DNA of 64,000 bases from Defluviitaleaceae bacterium. GTDB lineage: Bacteria > Bacillota > Clostridia > Lachnospirales > WQUN01. The stretch's first letter is position 1. Every line of letters begins with the position of its first letter. The notes below the pieces were generated by a model. It searched no databases. It saw only the letters and a list, made by a program, of their open reading frames with translations, and was not told the DNA's origin. Of this stretch, positions 17,081 to 24,980 are shown one piece after another. The position numbers and the translations under genes were made by a program. The DNA lies in the NCBI GenBank assembly GCA_009786535.1, contig WQRX01000014.1:1-64000 (forward strand), read 5' to 3'.

Positions 17081-18468
17081 TCAAAATGTCATTGCATTGG
17101 ACAGCTTAGCGATTTCATTGTGCTTTGTTTCGGGCAAAACATGGGTATATAGGTCAGCAGTCATGTTTATTTTACTGTGCCCTAATAACTCCTGCATAAC
17201 TTTTATTGGTATGCCTTGTTCAAGTCCACGAGTAGCAAATGTATGACGTAGCCCATGAATTGTTAAATCGCTTATGGTCGCATCACGAAGAATACACTTG
17301 AAAACATGTACTGTATCTGCCTGTGTGCGCATGTTGCCGTTTTTATTTTTGAACACAATCTGGTTTTCACTGCTTGCATAGCGCAAATCAACTTCTGATT
17401 CAAATATTAATGCTCCATCTTTAGTGATGATGTTATCAACGTTACACCCAAGAACGCTCGCAAGTTTATTCGCAGTATCCTTGCTAAGTGTTTTTAAGCC
17501 ATTATCATAAGCACTGTATCTTGCAATAGGAATACCCACTGCCATTGTCACTTGTTTTTGTGATAATCCCTTTGCATTGCGGATATTTTTAATCGCAGCA
17601 ATGTTAATTTCTTTCAAATGGTAAGTTTTATCCTCTTGCATTGATTTAATCGTAGCTAATAAATCCTTGGCAATTGGAAGCAGTGGTATTTTTCGATTAC
17701 TTGTTTTTGTTTTAGGTGGGCCGACTATGCACTGTCGCGTTGCGTCTTGCATATCAGGGTCTTTGGCAAATGAAGCAGTTTTATTTATGGTTATGGTGTT
17801 TTCGTGCCAATTTACATCATTCCACGTAAGCGCAATTGCTTCGCCAATTCTCATACCCGTTGCAAGCATCAATAAAAATATTTCGCTCCCCTCATGGTTT
17901 TTGGCAGCATTGATGAATTTTTTTGTTCATCAACAGTCAATACTTTAGATGCTTTCTTTTCTACTTTTGGACGCACAACCCCCAACGCAACATTCTTAAC
18001 AACAAGGGAATTTTTTACTGCTTGGTCTAATGAATGACTAAAGGCGTTGTAAGCGTATTTTACCATGTACACGCTACCACCATTATTAGCGATTTCGTTA
18101 AGGCACTTTTGCACCATATCGTTGCGCAAGTCCTTTAGTTTAACGTCACCAACATGTGGGCGTATGTGTAAGCGCAGTACAATTTCATAAACTTGATAAC
18201 TGGTTGGGCGCAGAATTGGTTTCTTATATTCTTTCATCCAAACATCAAGCCATTGGTTTACAGTCATTTTTGACGGGTCAATGAACATGTCATTATTTAC
18301 ATCGTTTACCGCTGCCGTTAGCTTCTCCTGCACTTCCTTGCGGGTTTTACCGTAGAACGCCCTACGCTTCTGCTTTCCATCGGCATCTTTACCAATCGTA
18401 AGCCGCGCCCACCATGTTCCATCGGGCCGCTTGCTAATAGAGCCTTCACCTTGACCACGCTTAGCCAT
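17081..18468 (-). pseudogene. Tyrosine integrase with embedded HTH domain, frameshifted
   Basis: The N-terminal frame (18468 to ~17900) has the AP2-like arm domain (GQGEGSISKRPDGTWWARL) and the SAM-like core domain up to VLTVDEQK. The C-terminal frame has the Arg box ATGMRIGEAIALTW, HGLRHTFA, LGHSKINMT and Tyr of DLYTHV. A run of seven A (minus strand, near 17914-17920) needs eight to join DEQKKFINAAKNHEG to LLMLATGM. Between Arg box and His box an XRE-type HTH is inserted (IRNAKGLSQKQVTMAVGIP..LASVLGCNVDNII). Ends at a terminator. Probably inactive unless slippage on the A run restores it. Confidence 0.85.
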
Positions 18469-18778
18469 TAGAATCCCTCACTTTTATTGATATAGTTTCG
18501 TATTCTTCCTCATCTTCCAATACTCGGTTATTCCAAATGTCTGCCGCCTCGTTGATAGCTTGCTCCATTGTGAATGTTACGTCTTTCTTCCCCTTGTAAA
18601 ACATATAGCGGCCTGTAATTATGCGGCTTGTACCAACATGGCACTTGGGGCATTCGATTTTCACCCCAGGCTTGAAATATGTCTTTACACCTTTAAACGC
18701 TGCGTTTGTTCCGCAAAAAGGACACTTTTTTATGCGCTTCCATTCGGGAATCTCAATTGTTATATATTCATCATCCAT
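18461..18778 (-). CDS. Lar-like zinc-ribbon protein
   Basis: 105 residues with CPFCG (~19-23), CPKCH about 25 residues later and the typical ending AADIWNNR. This is the pattern of restriction-alleviation (Lar) family proteins often found in phages and integrative elements. Its start has a GGAGGCGAAG ribosome site and its end overlaps the integrase start by 8 bases, so both are co-translated. Confidence 0.6.
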   Translation of the reverse strand: MDDEYITIEIPEWKRIKKCPFCGTNAAFKGVKTYFKPGVKIECPKCHVGTSRIITGRYMFYKGKKDVTFTMEQAINEAADIWNNRVLEDEEEYETISIKVRDSNG

Positions 18779-18847
18779 TACTTCGCCTCCTTCGATTTTA
18801 GAAAGAGGAGCAACCCACTCAGCGGAGGCGTTGCCCCTACTGCTTGG

Positions 18848-19791
18848 TTATTGCCATTTATCGGAGTTTACTGCATTGGTGTAGTGCGCATCCGTTTCTA
18901 GTGCGCAGTTGTAAAGCAGGGTGAGGATATACTGCCGCTTCTTGGTGATGCGCTCTGTAACCCCCTTGAATTGGTCTATGGCGTGTTCTACGTCGCTGTA
19001 GGTGAGTTTGAGAAGTTGGCTTTTTACCAACGCCCTTGGTTTGCCCTCGCCGCCGATGCGGACGGTCGCGCCCACGCTCATGATTGCATCAAGCATGATG
19101 GCTATAAACTCGTCCACCAGTTGCATGTCATACGGTCTTGATTGGGCTAGGTCGTTGTAACCGACATTCTCCTTGAGAAGCAAGGTATAGCCACGCAATT
19201 CGCTTTCCAGCAACTTGTCGGCTTCGTCCTTGCTTAGCATGGAGAACGCCCCACGATGCGGTTCTGTCGCGTCCTGTCCGTCCTGTGTTGGTGTTGACTG
19301 ACTAGACATGACTGGATTATGAATAATATTGTTATATATATCTTTGTTATGATTAGGTCGGAGTTTCTCCGTGTCTTGAATCGGAGTTTCTCCGAATCAG
19401 CCTGTTATCAGCATTTGTGGCACTTTCACCAATCCCGTGTAAAGTGTCTGCCAATGCTAATAGGTAAATACAGTTGGGGCGGTTTTGCCCCTGTCGTTGT
19501 TCTTCCAGCAGGCTATGCGCCATTAAATCCCGCATAGCTTTGGTTACAGGCTTATCAGAAAGCCCCAAGATGGCTTGCATGTCCTCGCGCTTGAAGTAGA
19601 GGTAAACCTCGTCCTTCTCATCGTACCAGCCGTTTTTGATGCTTAATCTCGTGCCGATTGCGCAAGAGTGCGTATAGCACCCTCGCGTCATTCGACAAGT
19701 TGGCAAGTTCTGCATCAAACAGAAACTTAGGAAGCTGATAAAACGCGCTTGTGACAATGTTCTGGCGGGTGTAGCGTTGGCGGTTATCCAT
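18848..19791 (-). pseudogene. Replication initiator (RepA_N/DUF6017 type), broken by frameshifts
   Basis: ATG 19791 begins MDNRQRYTRQNIVTSAFYQLPKFLF..SNDARVLYALLRN, a RepA N-terminal domain. About position 19650 the frame shifts to LSIKNGWYDEKDEVYLYFKRED..LGLSDKPVTKAMRDL, and around 19375-19400 it shifts again to TPIQDTEKLRPNHNKDIYNN, which runs into the DUF6017-like C-terminus (ELRGYTLLLKENVGYNDL..) ending at 18848. The start overlaps the previous gene by 8 bases (ATGGATAA). At least two indels are required, so the element probably cannot replicate autonomously. Confidence 0.75.
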
Positions 19792-20008
19792 GCTTCACCG
19801 CCCTTGCCTTATTTGCTTCCTGCGCTGCTATAATCCGCTCACACAGACTGTTGAGCGGCAAGGTGTATTTGAAATCCCAACTACCAACCAGTACGGATTC
19901 ATCTTCGGTTAAACTGTTTCGCCATCCCTGTGTTTCGGGGTCGGTGGTTTCCCTCCAAAAACAGTCGGAAAGTTCCCTGTGGCGGGCTTTGGTGATGTTT
20001 CTGCTCAT
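19784..20008 (-). CDS. Small protein of the nested element, unknown
   Basis: 74 residues from ATG 20008 (MSRNITKARHREL), which overlaps the upstream stop as ATGA. Contains WRETTDPETQGWRNSL and a Trp-rich middle. No family recognised. It is coupled on both sides (upstream gene, repA), as is usual for the accessory genes next to RepA in Firmicutes integrative elements. Confidence 0.5.
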   Translation of the reverse strand: MSRNITKARHRELSDCFWRETTDPETQGWRNSLTEDESVLVGSWDFKYTLPLNSLCERIIAAQEANKARAVKHG

Positions 20009-20214
20009 GCCGTCACCGCCTTGCCGTGACTTTCTATCCATGAAACAGCACTTTCAAGCGTTTCAAGTTCCATGTCTGTGTCGTGAGGGCTACACAGGTA
20101 GGCGTATTCCATGTTATCAGGGTGTAGGACGGTTATCTTGAAACCGTGTTCCTGTGTTTCCTTGGCGTTGTTCTTGAAAACACCCCAACCTTTGAGGGTT
20201 TTAATCTTCTTCAT
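20005..20214 (-). CDS. Small protein of the nested element, unknown
   Basis: 69 residues: a lysine-rich N-terminus, a short beta region (GFKITVLHPDNMEYAYL) and a C-terminal helix (LESAVSWIESHG). Starts two bases before the end of the preceding gene region with ATG 20214. No recognised family; probably a small cytoplasmic accessory protein. Confidence 0.5.
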   Translation of the reverse strand: MKKIKTLKGWGVFKNNAKETQEHGFKITVLHPDNMEYAYLCSPHDTDMELETLESAVSWIESHGKAVTA

Positions 20215-20216
20215 AC

Positions 20217-20423
20217 CTAAAACCCCCTAACCGCTATGCGCTTGCTGTCGGAGCCTATGACCCTCTCCAGCTTTTCAGCTAGAGAGGACATATTTTCATG
20301 CTCCAGTTTGTGAAACGCTAAATATTGCAGGTCGGGGTGGCACATTATTCCCTTGCTGTTTTCACGACGCTTTACCACCATGTTAAACATCCAGCGGAGT
20401 TCCGTTTTGGTTAAAGTAATCAC
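20217..20423 (-). CDS. Small protein of the nested element, unknown (GTG start)
   Basis: The likely start is GTG 20423 (VITLTKTELRWMFNMVVKRR), placed just after the stop of the HTH gene; an ATG farther upstream would overlap that gene by 97 bases. 68 residues, mostly helical. A run of eight C's on the plus strand lies before the start and serves as a G-rich ribosome site. Function unknown. Confidence 0.45.
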   Translation of the reverse strand: MITLTKTELRWMFNMVVKRRENSKGIMCHPDLQYLAFHKLEHENMSSLAEKLERVIGSDSKRIAVRGF

Positions 20424-20437
20424 AGCCGCACCCCCCC

Positions 20438-20782
20438 CTAATCTATTAGGTCTTGGCCTTCGTTCGCCAGCAGGAAGTCGATAAACGCTTCCTTGCGCAC
20501 TAAAATGCGCTTGCCAACGGTGAAAGAGGGGCACTTGTGGCTGTTAAGCACTTCGTAAGTCTTGGCTTCGCTTAGCCCAAGAATGGCACGGCAGTGCTTG
20601 GCTTGCAAAATGTCGGGGTAGTCCTCAAAGGCTTTATAGGTCTTTACGGCTACCTCGGGTACATACTGCTCGGGTTCTTCGCGCTCTACCCGTGGGGGTG
20701 GCTGTAGCACGGCTACTACGGCTTTGACAATGTCCTCTAGGGCGAAGCCGTTGGGGGTGGGGATTGCTTGCGTTGTTGTCAT
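20438..20782 (-). CDS. Excisionase-like HTH protein
   Basis: 114 residues. The last 60 form a MerR/excisionase-type HTH: CRAILGLSEAKTYEVLNSHKCPSFTVGKRILVRKEAFIDFL, the common helix-turn-helix 17 pattern. The first 50 residues are a Pro-rich linker. ATG 20782 has GGAGGAAAC upstream. In an integrative element with an integrase this is the likely directionality factor. Confidence 0.7.
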   Translation of the reverse strand: MTTTQAIPTPNGFALEDIVKAVVAVLQPPPRVEREEPEQYVPEVAVKTYKAFEDYPDILQAKHCRAILGLSEAKTYEVLNSHKCPSFTVGKRILVRKEAFIDFLLANEGQDLID

Positions 20783-20815
20783 GATGTTTCCTCCTTAAAT
20801 TTGGTTTGACAACCA

Positions 20816-20856
20816 AGCCGAAGGAGGCGTATACTGAATCCGCACACGCTTCGGCT
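20816..20856. promoter_or_regulatory. Inverted repeat upstream of the excisionase-like gene
   Basis: AGCCGAAG at 20816 and its reverse complement CTTCGGCT at 20849 enclose 25 bases. It lies 35-75 bases before the start of the HTH gene and could be a regulator site or an attenuator stem. No matching protein is known. Confidence 0.4.
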
Positions 20857-20874
20857 GGTGTCGCTTATAGAAAT

Positions 20875-20915
20875 CACTCGCATTCTTTCGACGGAATGGG
20901 CGAGTGTTTTTCTTT
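20875..20915 (+). terminator. Terminator-like hairpin (plus direction) next to the 130-aa gene
   Basis: CACTCG-CATTC and GAATG-GG-CGAGTG form a stem with a 2-base bulge and a TTTCGAC loop, followed by TTTTTCTTTTT on the plus strand. The neighbouring genes are read on the minus strand, so its function is unclear; it could stop antisense transcription. Confidence 0.35.
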
Positions 20916-21308
20916 TTAAGCGGCTACCGCAACACGGCGTACTGTGTTGTGCGGAAGGTAAGCGGCGGGTTTGTTATCGTTGAAGCGGATTGCAAGCCAA
21001 CCGGTGGCTTGACCATCGCCTTGCTCAATGGCGGTGATTTGTTTTTGGGCGGTGAAGCCATAACCTAAACCTGTACCGACTTCGATAGTATCGCCTACGT
21101 TAAGGTTGCGGGCGGCTACATAACCAATGGTGCGGGTTAGGTCGGCTTTGGGGGCTGCGAAGGCTTTCGCTGTTGCCCATGCACAACGAAGCGCGGCGGC
21201 AAATGTGGTGATGTTGTTAAGTTTGCGAGTTCTTTTGGCTACGGTGGTGTTGGCGCGGAAGGTGTTCCATGCGGCTTTCATGATTTCGGATTTGTTATAA
21301 CGTGTCAT
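20916..21308 (-). CDS. Small basic protein of the nested element, unknown
   Basis: 130 residues from ATG 21308 with AAGGAGG 8 bases upstream. First half helical and basic (ATAKAFAAPKADLTRT), second half beta-rich (LNVGDTIEVGTGLGYGFTAQKQITAIEQ). It is the first gene of the leftward operon and faces the repressor gene across a shared operator region. No family recognised. Confidence 0.55.
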   Translation of the reverse strand: MTRYNKSEIMKAAWNTFRANTTVAKRTRKLNNITTFAAALRCAWATAKAFAAPKADLTRTIGYVAARNLNVGDTIEVGTGLGYGFTAQKQITAIEQGDGQATGWLAIRFNDNKPAAYLPHNTVRRVAVAA

Positions 21309-21361
21309 TTGGGTTGCCTCCTTATTTTTGCTTGCCCTTGGCGGGCGGGCTGTGGTATAGT

Positions 21362-21455
21362 GTGCGGTGAGGACTTTAGTTGTCCTTTGACTTACCGCAC
21401 AGGTCAATTGATGACCTGTTGTGGCTATAATACAGGACATCAATTGACCTGTCAA
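21362..21455. promoter_or_regulatory. Divergent promoter/operator region of the nested element
   Basis: Minus-strand promoter: -35 TTGACA (21455-21450), 17 bases, -10 TATTAT (21432-21427). Plus-strand -10 TATAAT at 21426-21431 overlaps it. Two palindromic operators, ACAGGTCAATTGATGACCTG at 21399 and a near copy ACAGGACATCAATTGACCTG at 21432, cover the promoters. A third stem, TGTGCGGT (21361) with ACCGCACA, encloses AGGAC/GTCCT. This is a lysogeny-type switch for the repressor to the right. Confidence 0.7.
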
Positions 21456-21498
21456 CCCTTTTTACAAAAATATTTTTTTTATTTTTATGGAGGCATGT

Positions 21499-21774
21499 AT
21501 GGCAACTTTTGGCGAACGTTTACAGTTACTCAGGCAAAATAAAAAACAAACGCAAGCACAAGTTGCCGTTGTCTTTAACATGTCAGAACGTGCATACCGC
21601 AGATATGAAAATGGTCAATCCACTCCACATCACGATACACTTATTAAGTTAGCCGACTTCTTTGATGTGTCACTAGATTATTTAGTTGGGCGCGATAGCC
21701 ACAGGCGCGATGCCGATGGAGGTATCACAGTTAAAGCAACCCCTGCCGACCTGCTGGGCGAAGCGACAACCTAG
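21499..21774 (+). CDS. XRE-family repressor of the nested element
   Basis: Start at ATG 21499, because the GGAGG lies between it and an earlier ATG. 91 residues with a full XRE HTH in the first 65 (FGERLQLLRQNKKQTQAQVAVVFNMSERAYRRYENG..LIKLADFFDVSLDYLVG). It probably binds the palindromes just upstream and controls the divergent operon and itself. The toxin-like gene follows after 15 bases. Confidence 0.85.
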   Translation: MATFGERLQLLRQNKKQTQAQVAVVFNMSERAYRRYENGQSTPHHDTLIKLADFFDVSLDYLVGRDSHRRDADGGITVKATPADLLGEATT

Positions 21775-21789
21775 AAAGGGCGTGACTCT

Positions 21790-22104
21790 TTGGCTGAATA
21801 TGTTTTAGGCAACATGGTTTTCAACTGGAACGAAACCAAAGCAGAAACCAACGAAGAAAAACACGGCGTATCATTTGAAGAAGCGGCTACCGCCTTTCGT
21901 GACGAAAACGCCCAGCTATACGATGATGAAGAGCATTCCGAGGACGAAGAACGCTTCATACTTCTAGGTTATAGCAAAATTTCCCGCTTGCTTATCGTTT
22001 GCCATTGCTACAGGGGCAATAACGATGATGTAATAAGAATCATATCAGCAAGGAAAGCCGAAAAGCCCGAACGTAGGAAATATGAAGAAAGGGTGAAACC
22101 ATGA
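21790..22104 (+). CDS. BrnT-family toxin
   Basis: 104 residues with a TTG start and AGAAAGGGCG upstream. The BrnT pattern is clear: FNWNETKAETNEEKHGVSFEEA, then DEEHSEDEERFILLGYS and the C-terminal DDVIRIISARKAEKPERR. BrnT proteins are ribonuclease toxins of the RelE fold that stop growth under stress. It lies in one short operon with the XRE gene and the next gene. Confidence 0.85.
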   Translation: MAEYVLGNMVFNWNETKAETNEEKHGVSFEEAATAFRDENAQLYDDEEHSEDEERFILLGYSKISRLLIVCHCYRGNNDDVIRIISARKAEKPERRKYEERVKP

Positions 22105-22289
22105 AAACCTGTTACGAATTAAAGAACCCTCGCAAAAATCCTTACGCCGAACGCATGAAAAACGGGTACACCATCATCATTGACCGTAACCAAGACCCCG
22201 ATACCACCCCCAAGCTAGATGAAATTAAATCCCATTCAATAGCAATAGAGCAATATAGGCGCGGGGAAACCGTAAGCCATGATAATTAA
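22101..22289 (+). CDS. Probable BrnT partner antitoxin, atypical C-terminus
   Basis: 62 residues, start overlapping the toxin stop (ATGA). The first ~28 residues (KNPRKNPYAERMKNGYTIIID) resemble the short antitoxins that follow brnT in Firmicutes. The C-terminal half lacks the expected ribbon-helix-helix segment and reads DTTPKLDEIKSHSIAIEQYRRGE instead. It may be a different antitoxin class or a degenerate one. Confidence 0.6.
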   Translation: MKTCYELKNPRKNPYAERMKNGYTIIIDRNQDPDTTPKLDEIKSHSIAIEQYRRGETVSHDN

Positions 22290-22382
22290 GATTGAACCAA
22301 TGCAAAGCACGCCAACGGCTTAACATTTAACAATTGGGCCCACTGGCCATTGCTTGCCAAAGCCGTTCATTCGCCCCGTAAA

Positions 22383-23468
22383 TTATGGAGAACTCCAGTT
22401 TGCGGGGCGTTCTGTTGTGATGGTAATGCTAAACCTTTCTAAAAATTCCATATAGGTTATGTCTTTGTTTGTATTGTCGGTTGTTGCGTTTGCAATATTA
22501 CTTGCTGGTGGTGGCGCGGTTTCGCTCACCGAGCTTCTGCAATTCGGGTGCAGGGGTGGCGCAGTTACGCCCGGCCGATAGGCTTCGATGGGAAACTCTT
22601 TGCCGTCCATCTCTGCGCATATCTCCGATGTTTTCATATCCATAATGGCGGATATGAAATAGGATGTATAACCCATCTCCTTGAATGCGTTAATTTTAGA
22701 CAAGGTCGTAAAGTGCGCGGCTTCGGTTCTTATAAGCCGTGTGGCATTACTGCGGGTTACATCGAATTTCCTTTGCAATTCCGTTATAAGCCGCTCCGCT
22801 CCATCACCCCGAACCAATGCTTGGGTCAATTCTCTGTCAAGAAAAGCAACTAACTCATTTCGGTCACGCCAAATTTTTTCGGAAAAGGTTGTGCCATCGG
22901 GTGACCAAGGCGTTGCTATCGCTTCTTTTACTTGGCTGGTGATTAACAGCGCAAAGACGAGTTCATAATTGATGGTGCGCTGGGCTTCATAAAGGCTTCG
23001 GTAGTACCCTTCGGTGTAAATGTCATATATCGCACCCTGTAACCCACGTAAATAATATATATACAATTCTTCTACGTGCTGGCGCGTCTGTAATTCGAGG
23101 GCTTCCAAACGAGTAACGTAATACGCCGTTGAAGCTGTGCGCAACGTATCCTCATAATCGGGGAAATATCTAACCCTTTCTCCGTCAAGCATGTATTCCT
23201 CAACCTCTGCCCTGTATCTGCGCAATTCATTTTGCGAAAGTCGTTGCCTTGCGTCGGCCAGCATCAGCTCGCCGTCGGTTGCATAACGATTAAAGAATGC
23301 TTCAATCTCTTTATAAATGCGTGATAGGGCGATTTCATATTTTCGCCCAATGGTTTGGCAGAACGCATCTGCTTTACCCAAGAGCATTTCGTTAAGTAGT
23401 ACACCGTTGCGGATAAAGTGTTCTTTTGTGCCTTCGTTTGTTGGCAGGTTGTTATCCATCTTGGACAC
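22383..23468 (-). CDS. Second phage minor head protein (SPP1 gp7-like)
   Basis: 361 residues: helical N-terminus, then NATRLIRTEAAHFTTLSKINAFKEMG, YTSYFISAIMDMKTSEIC and the hallmark PPLHPNCRSSV. This is a head morphogenesis protein, distinct from the 492-residue one at 11.3 kb. It stands without portal or terminase between HTH copy 3 and the nested element, so it is either a remnant of another phage module or an alternative minor head subunit. A normal start has AGTGTCC but no strong ribosome site. Confidence 0.75.
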   Translation of the reverse strand: MSKMDNNLPTNEGTKEHFIRNGVLLNEMLLGKADAFCQTIGRKYEIALSRIYKEIEAFFNRYATDGELMLADARQRLSQNELRRYRAEVEEYMLDGERVRYFPDYEDTLRTASTAYYVTRLEALELQTRQHVEELYIYYLRGLQGAIYDIYTEGYYRSLYEAQRTINYELVFALLITSQVKEAIATPWSPDGTTFSEKIWRDRNELVAFLDRELTQALVRGDGAERLITELQRKFDVTRSNATRLIRTEAAHFTTLSKINAFKEMGYTSYFISAIMDMKTSEICAEMDGKEFPIEAYRPGVTAPPLHPNCRSSVSETAPPPASNIANATTDNTNKDITYMEFLERFSITITTERPANWSSP

Positions 23469-23508
23469 TCCTTAGTTTAATAGGGTTATGCCTCCCTGGT
23501 GTTAGGTG

Positions 23509-23817
23509 TTAATTAAAGAATCGCTCTTTTGATAAAATCCTTACCGCAGTCGTGTGTTCTATTTTTAAGGTTTCCCTAGTAATGGCATGTGGGCAGTTAT
23601 TACGGCTTTTCTGCTTCCATAGGCGGTGGCATTCCTTCCTACGCACTTGTGCCGCTTGTTTCCTCCGCGCAACCTCTGCTTCGTAGTGGGGTAGCCCATT
23701 AAAATGTTTTGAAATGCTACGCACAGACACGCTAAGCAAGTTACTTACTTCGGTTATCTTTTTCCCGTCACCAAAAAAAAGAACCTCTGCTCGTTGTTTC
23801 CAATCGCTGGGATTCAT
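23509..23817 (-). CDS. Small HTH protein, copy 3 of three paralogues
   Basis: 102 residues from ATG 23817 (MNPSDWKQRAEVLFF) with AGGAAGTGA upstream. Same plan as copies 1 and 2: HTH ITEVSNLLSVSVRSISKHF, basic helix YEAEVARRKQAAQVRRK and the ending AVRILSKERFF. Intact eight-T run where copy 2 has seven. It is downstream of the small terminase and upstream of the second minor head gene. Confidence 0.7.
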   Translation of the reverse strand: MNPSDWKQRAEVLFFGDGKKITEVSNLLSVSVRSISKHFNGLPHYEAEVARRKQAAQVRRKECHRLWKQKSRNNCPHAITRETLKIEHTTAVRILSKERFFN

Positions 23818-24115
23818 GACTTCACTTCCTGTTCCTGTAGACATATTTTTGGGCGCACTAAGGGTAGGTATATTTTTTTCAAAAATAGGGCAAAAATAGC
23901 GGCTTTTTATCTCGGTAGGTATAAGGTAGGTATAAAAAATAGGTTTTTATTCAGTACATAAAATTATAATGCTTGTAAAATCAATGTTTTTCGGGCTTCT
24001 TAAGTGCTTGATGTGTTTAAATAGCATTTAAATTCTATTTCATCATGCGGATGCTGGTTAAATATTCCTGTCAATTAAAACGCCTTAGCGTGGCGCAAAA
24101 TCGCACCTGCGTTAA
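23818..24115. other. Gene-free stretch upstream of HTH copy 3
   Basis: No gene is supported. It contains the block similar to 16757-16800, GGTAGGTATA repeats at 23867, 23912 and 23922, and TTTAAATAGCATTTAAA near 24018. The sequence is AT-rich and could hold a promoter for the HTH gene; none is convincing. Confidence 0.4.
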
Positions 24116-24670
24116 TTAGCTTTTTTGTATTTCATTGGCGACTTCATCTGCGATATTTAACATTACTGCGGCAATATCCGGGTGGCTTGTTTGAATTTCA
24201 TCAAACACACGTTTTTTTAGCAGGTTCATTGCTGTTTTTACAACCCCTGCTTCTTTGCGGCTTACAATTTTAAGTCGTTCAGTTGTTGCCTGTGCTTGCT
24301 GCAATAACGCTAGGTTTCGAAAGGTCTTTTCTTTTTCGGCAGGGGTAATGCCTTCACTCACATACATTTCCATAAGCAACTGTTGTGCTAATGCATTATT
24401 TACTTCGTTTAATTCAGTTGACGGTCTGTCTGCATTATCTTCTGCCAGTTGTTTGGCGTATGCCCTTGCTTCACGCAGTTGCTCAAATTTTTTCAAATAA
24501 GGTTTGCCGTAACGTTGGACACTCATATGAGAAATTTCATGCCCTTTGGAATTAAGGAATTCAGCAATTTGCTCGTAGGTATGGCCTTCCAGCAATTGCT
24601 TTTCCACCGCATCACGTAATATCGTTGGTAGTTTGCTAATTTTGCTGTGGCTTCTATTACTGTCACGCAT
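24116..24670 (-). CDS. Mu gp27-like small terminase subunit (DUF3486)
   Basis: 184 residues from ATG 24670 with GGGGGATTAAGT upstream. HTH in the first 60 residues (LPTILRDAVEKQLLEGHTYEQIAEFL..HEISHMSVQRY), then a long coiled-coil region. This matches the DUF3486 family, which in Mu-like phages is the DNA-recognition subunit of the terminase. The large subunit is 8.3 kb downstream, separated by the nested element. Confidence 0.75.
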   Translation of the reverse strand: MRDSNRSHSKISKLPTILRDAVEKQLLEGHTYEQIAEFLNSKGHEISHMSVQRYGKPYLKKFEQLREARAYAKQLAEDNADRPSTELNEVNNALAQQLLMEMYVSEGITPAEKEKTFRNLALLQQAQATTERLKIVSRKEAGVVKTAMNLLKKRVFDEIQTSHPDIAAVMLNIADEVANEIQKS

Positions 24671-24672
24671 AC

Positions 24673-24980
24673 TTAATCCCCCAACATTATCCCATCTACT
24701 TGCACTGTACCTTCCAGTACATCCACGCCCATGGGCGTAATGCAAGTAACCATGCGTTTAATACCTATCGCCGTATTATTGATAATTTTATTTGTAACCA
24801 AACCTTTATCTGCAAGGTATTGAGTTATACGCAGCACCGTTGTTTCCGATACCTCGTAGCCATTTTGTGCAAGCATGACTTTTATTACTTTTTCGCAACG
24901 CCTTCGGGTGCAACGGCATTCGCCATGTTCAGCACCAAGCCGCGCAGTACATGGTTGGTTGCTACTTGTATATTAGCCAT
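24673..24980 (-). pseudogene. Mu gp26-like winged-helix protein, frameshifted
   Basis: The start ATG 24980 (MANIQVATNHVLRGLVLNMANA) overlaps the previous stop, but the frame breaks at GVAKK; the rest (VIKVMLAQNGYEVSETTVLRITQYLADKG..LEGTVQVDGIMLGD) is in another frame. A run of five A near 24895 needs six to give one 102-residue protein the same length and layout as the neighbour at 24973. The ending with GVDVLEG.. fits the gp26 (VpaChn25_0724) family. Confidence 0.6.

Noticed and set aside
23860-23935. CRISPR-like array from repeated GGTAGGTATA
   Set aside because: Repeats are only ten bases, irregularly spaced and without unique spacers.
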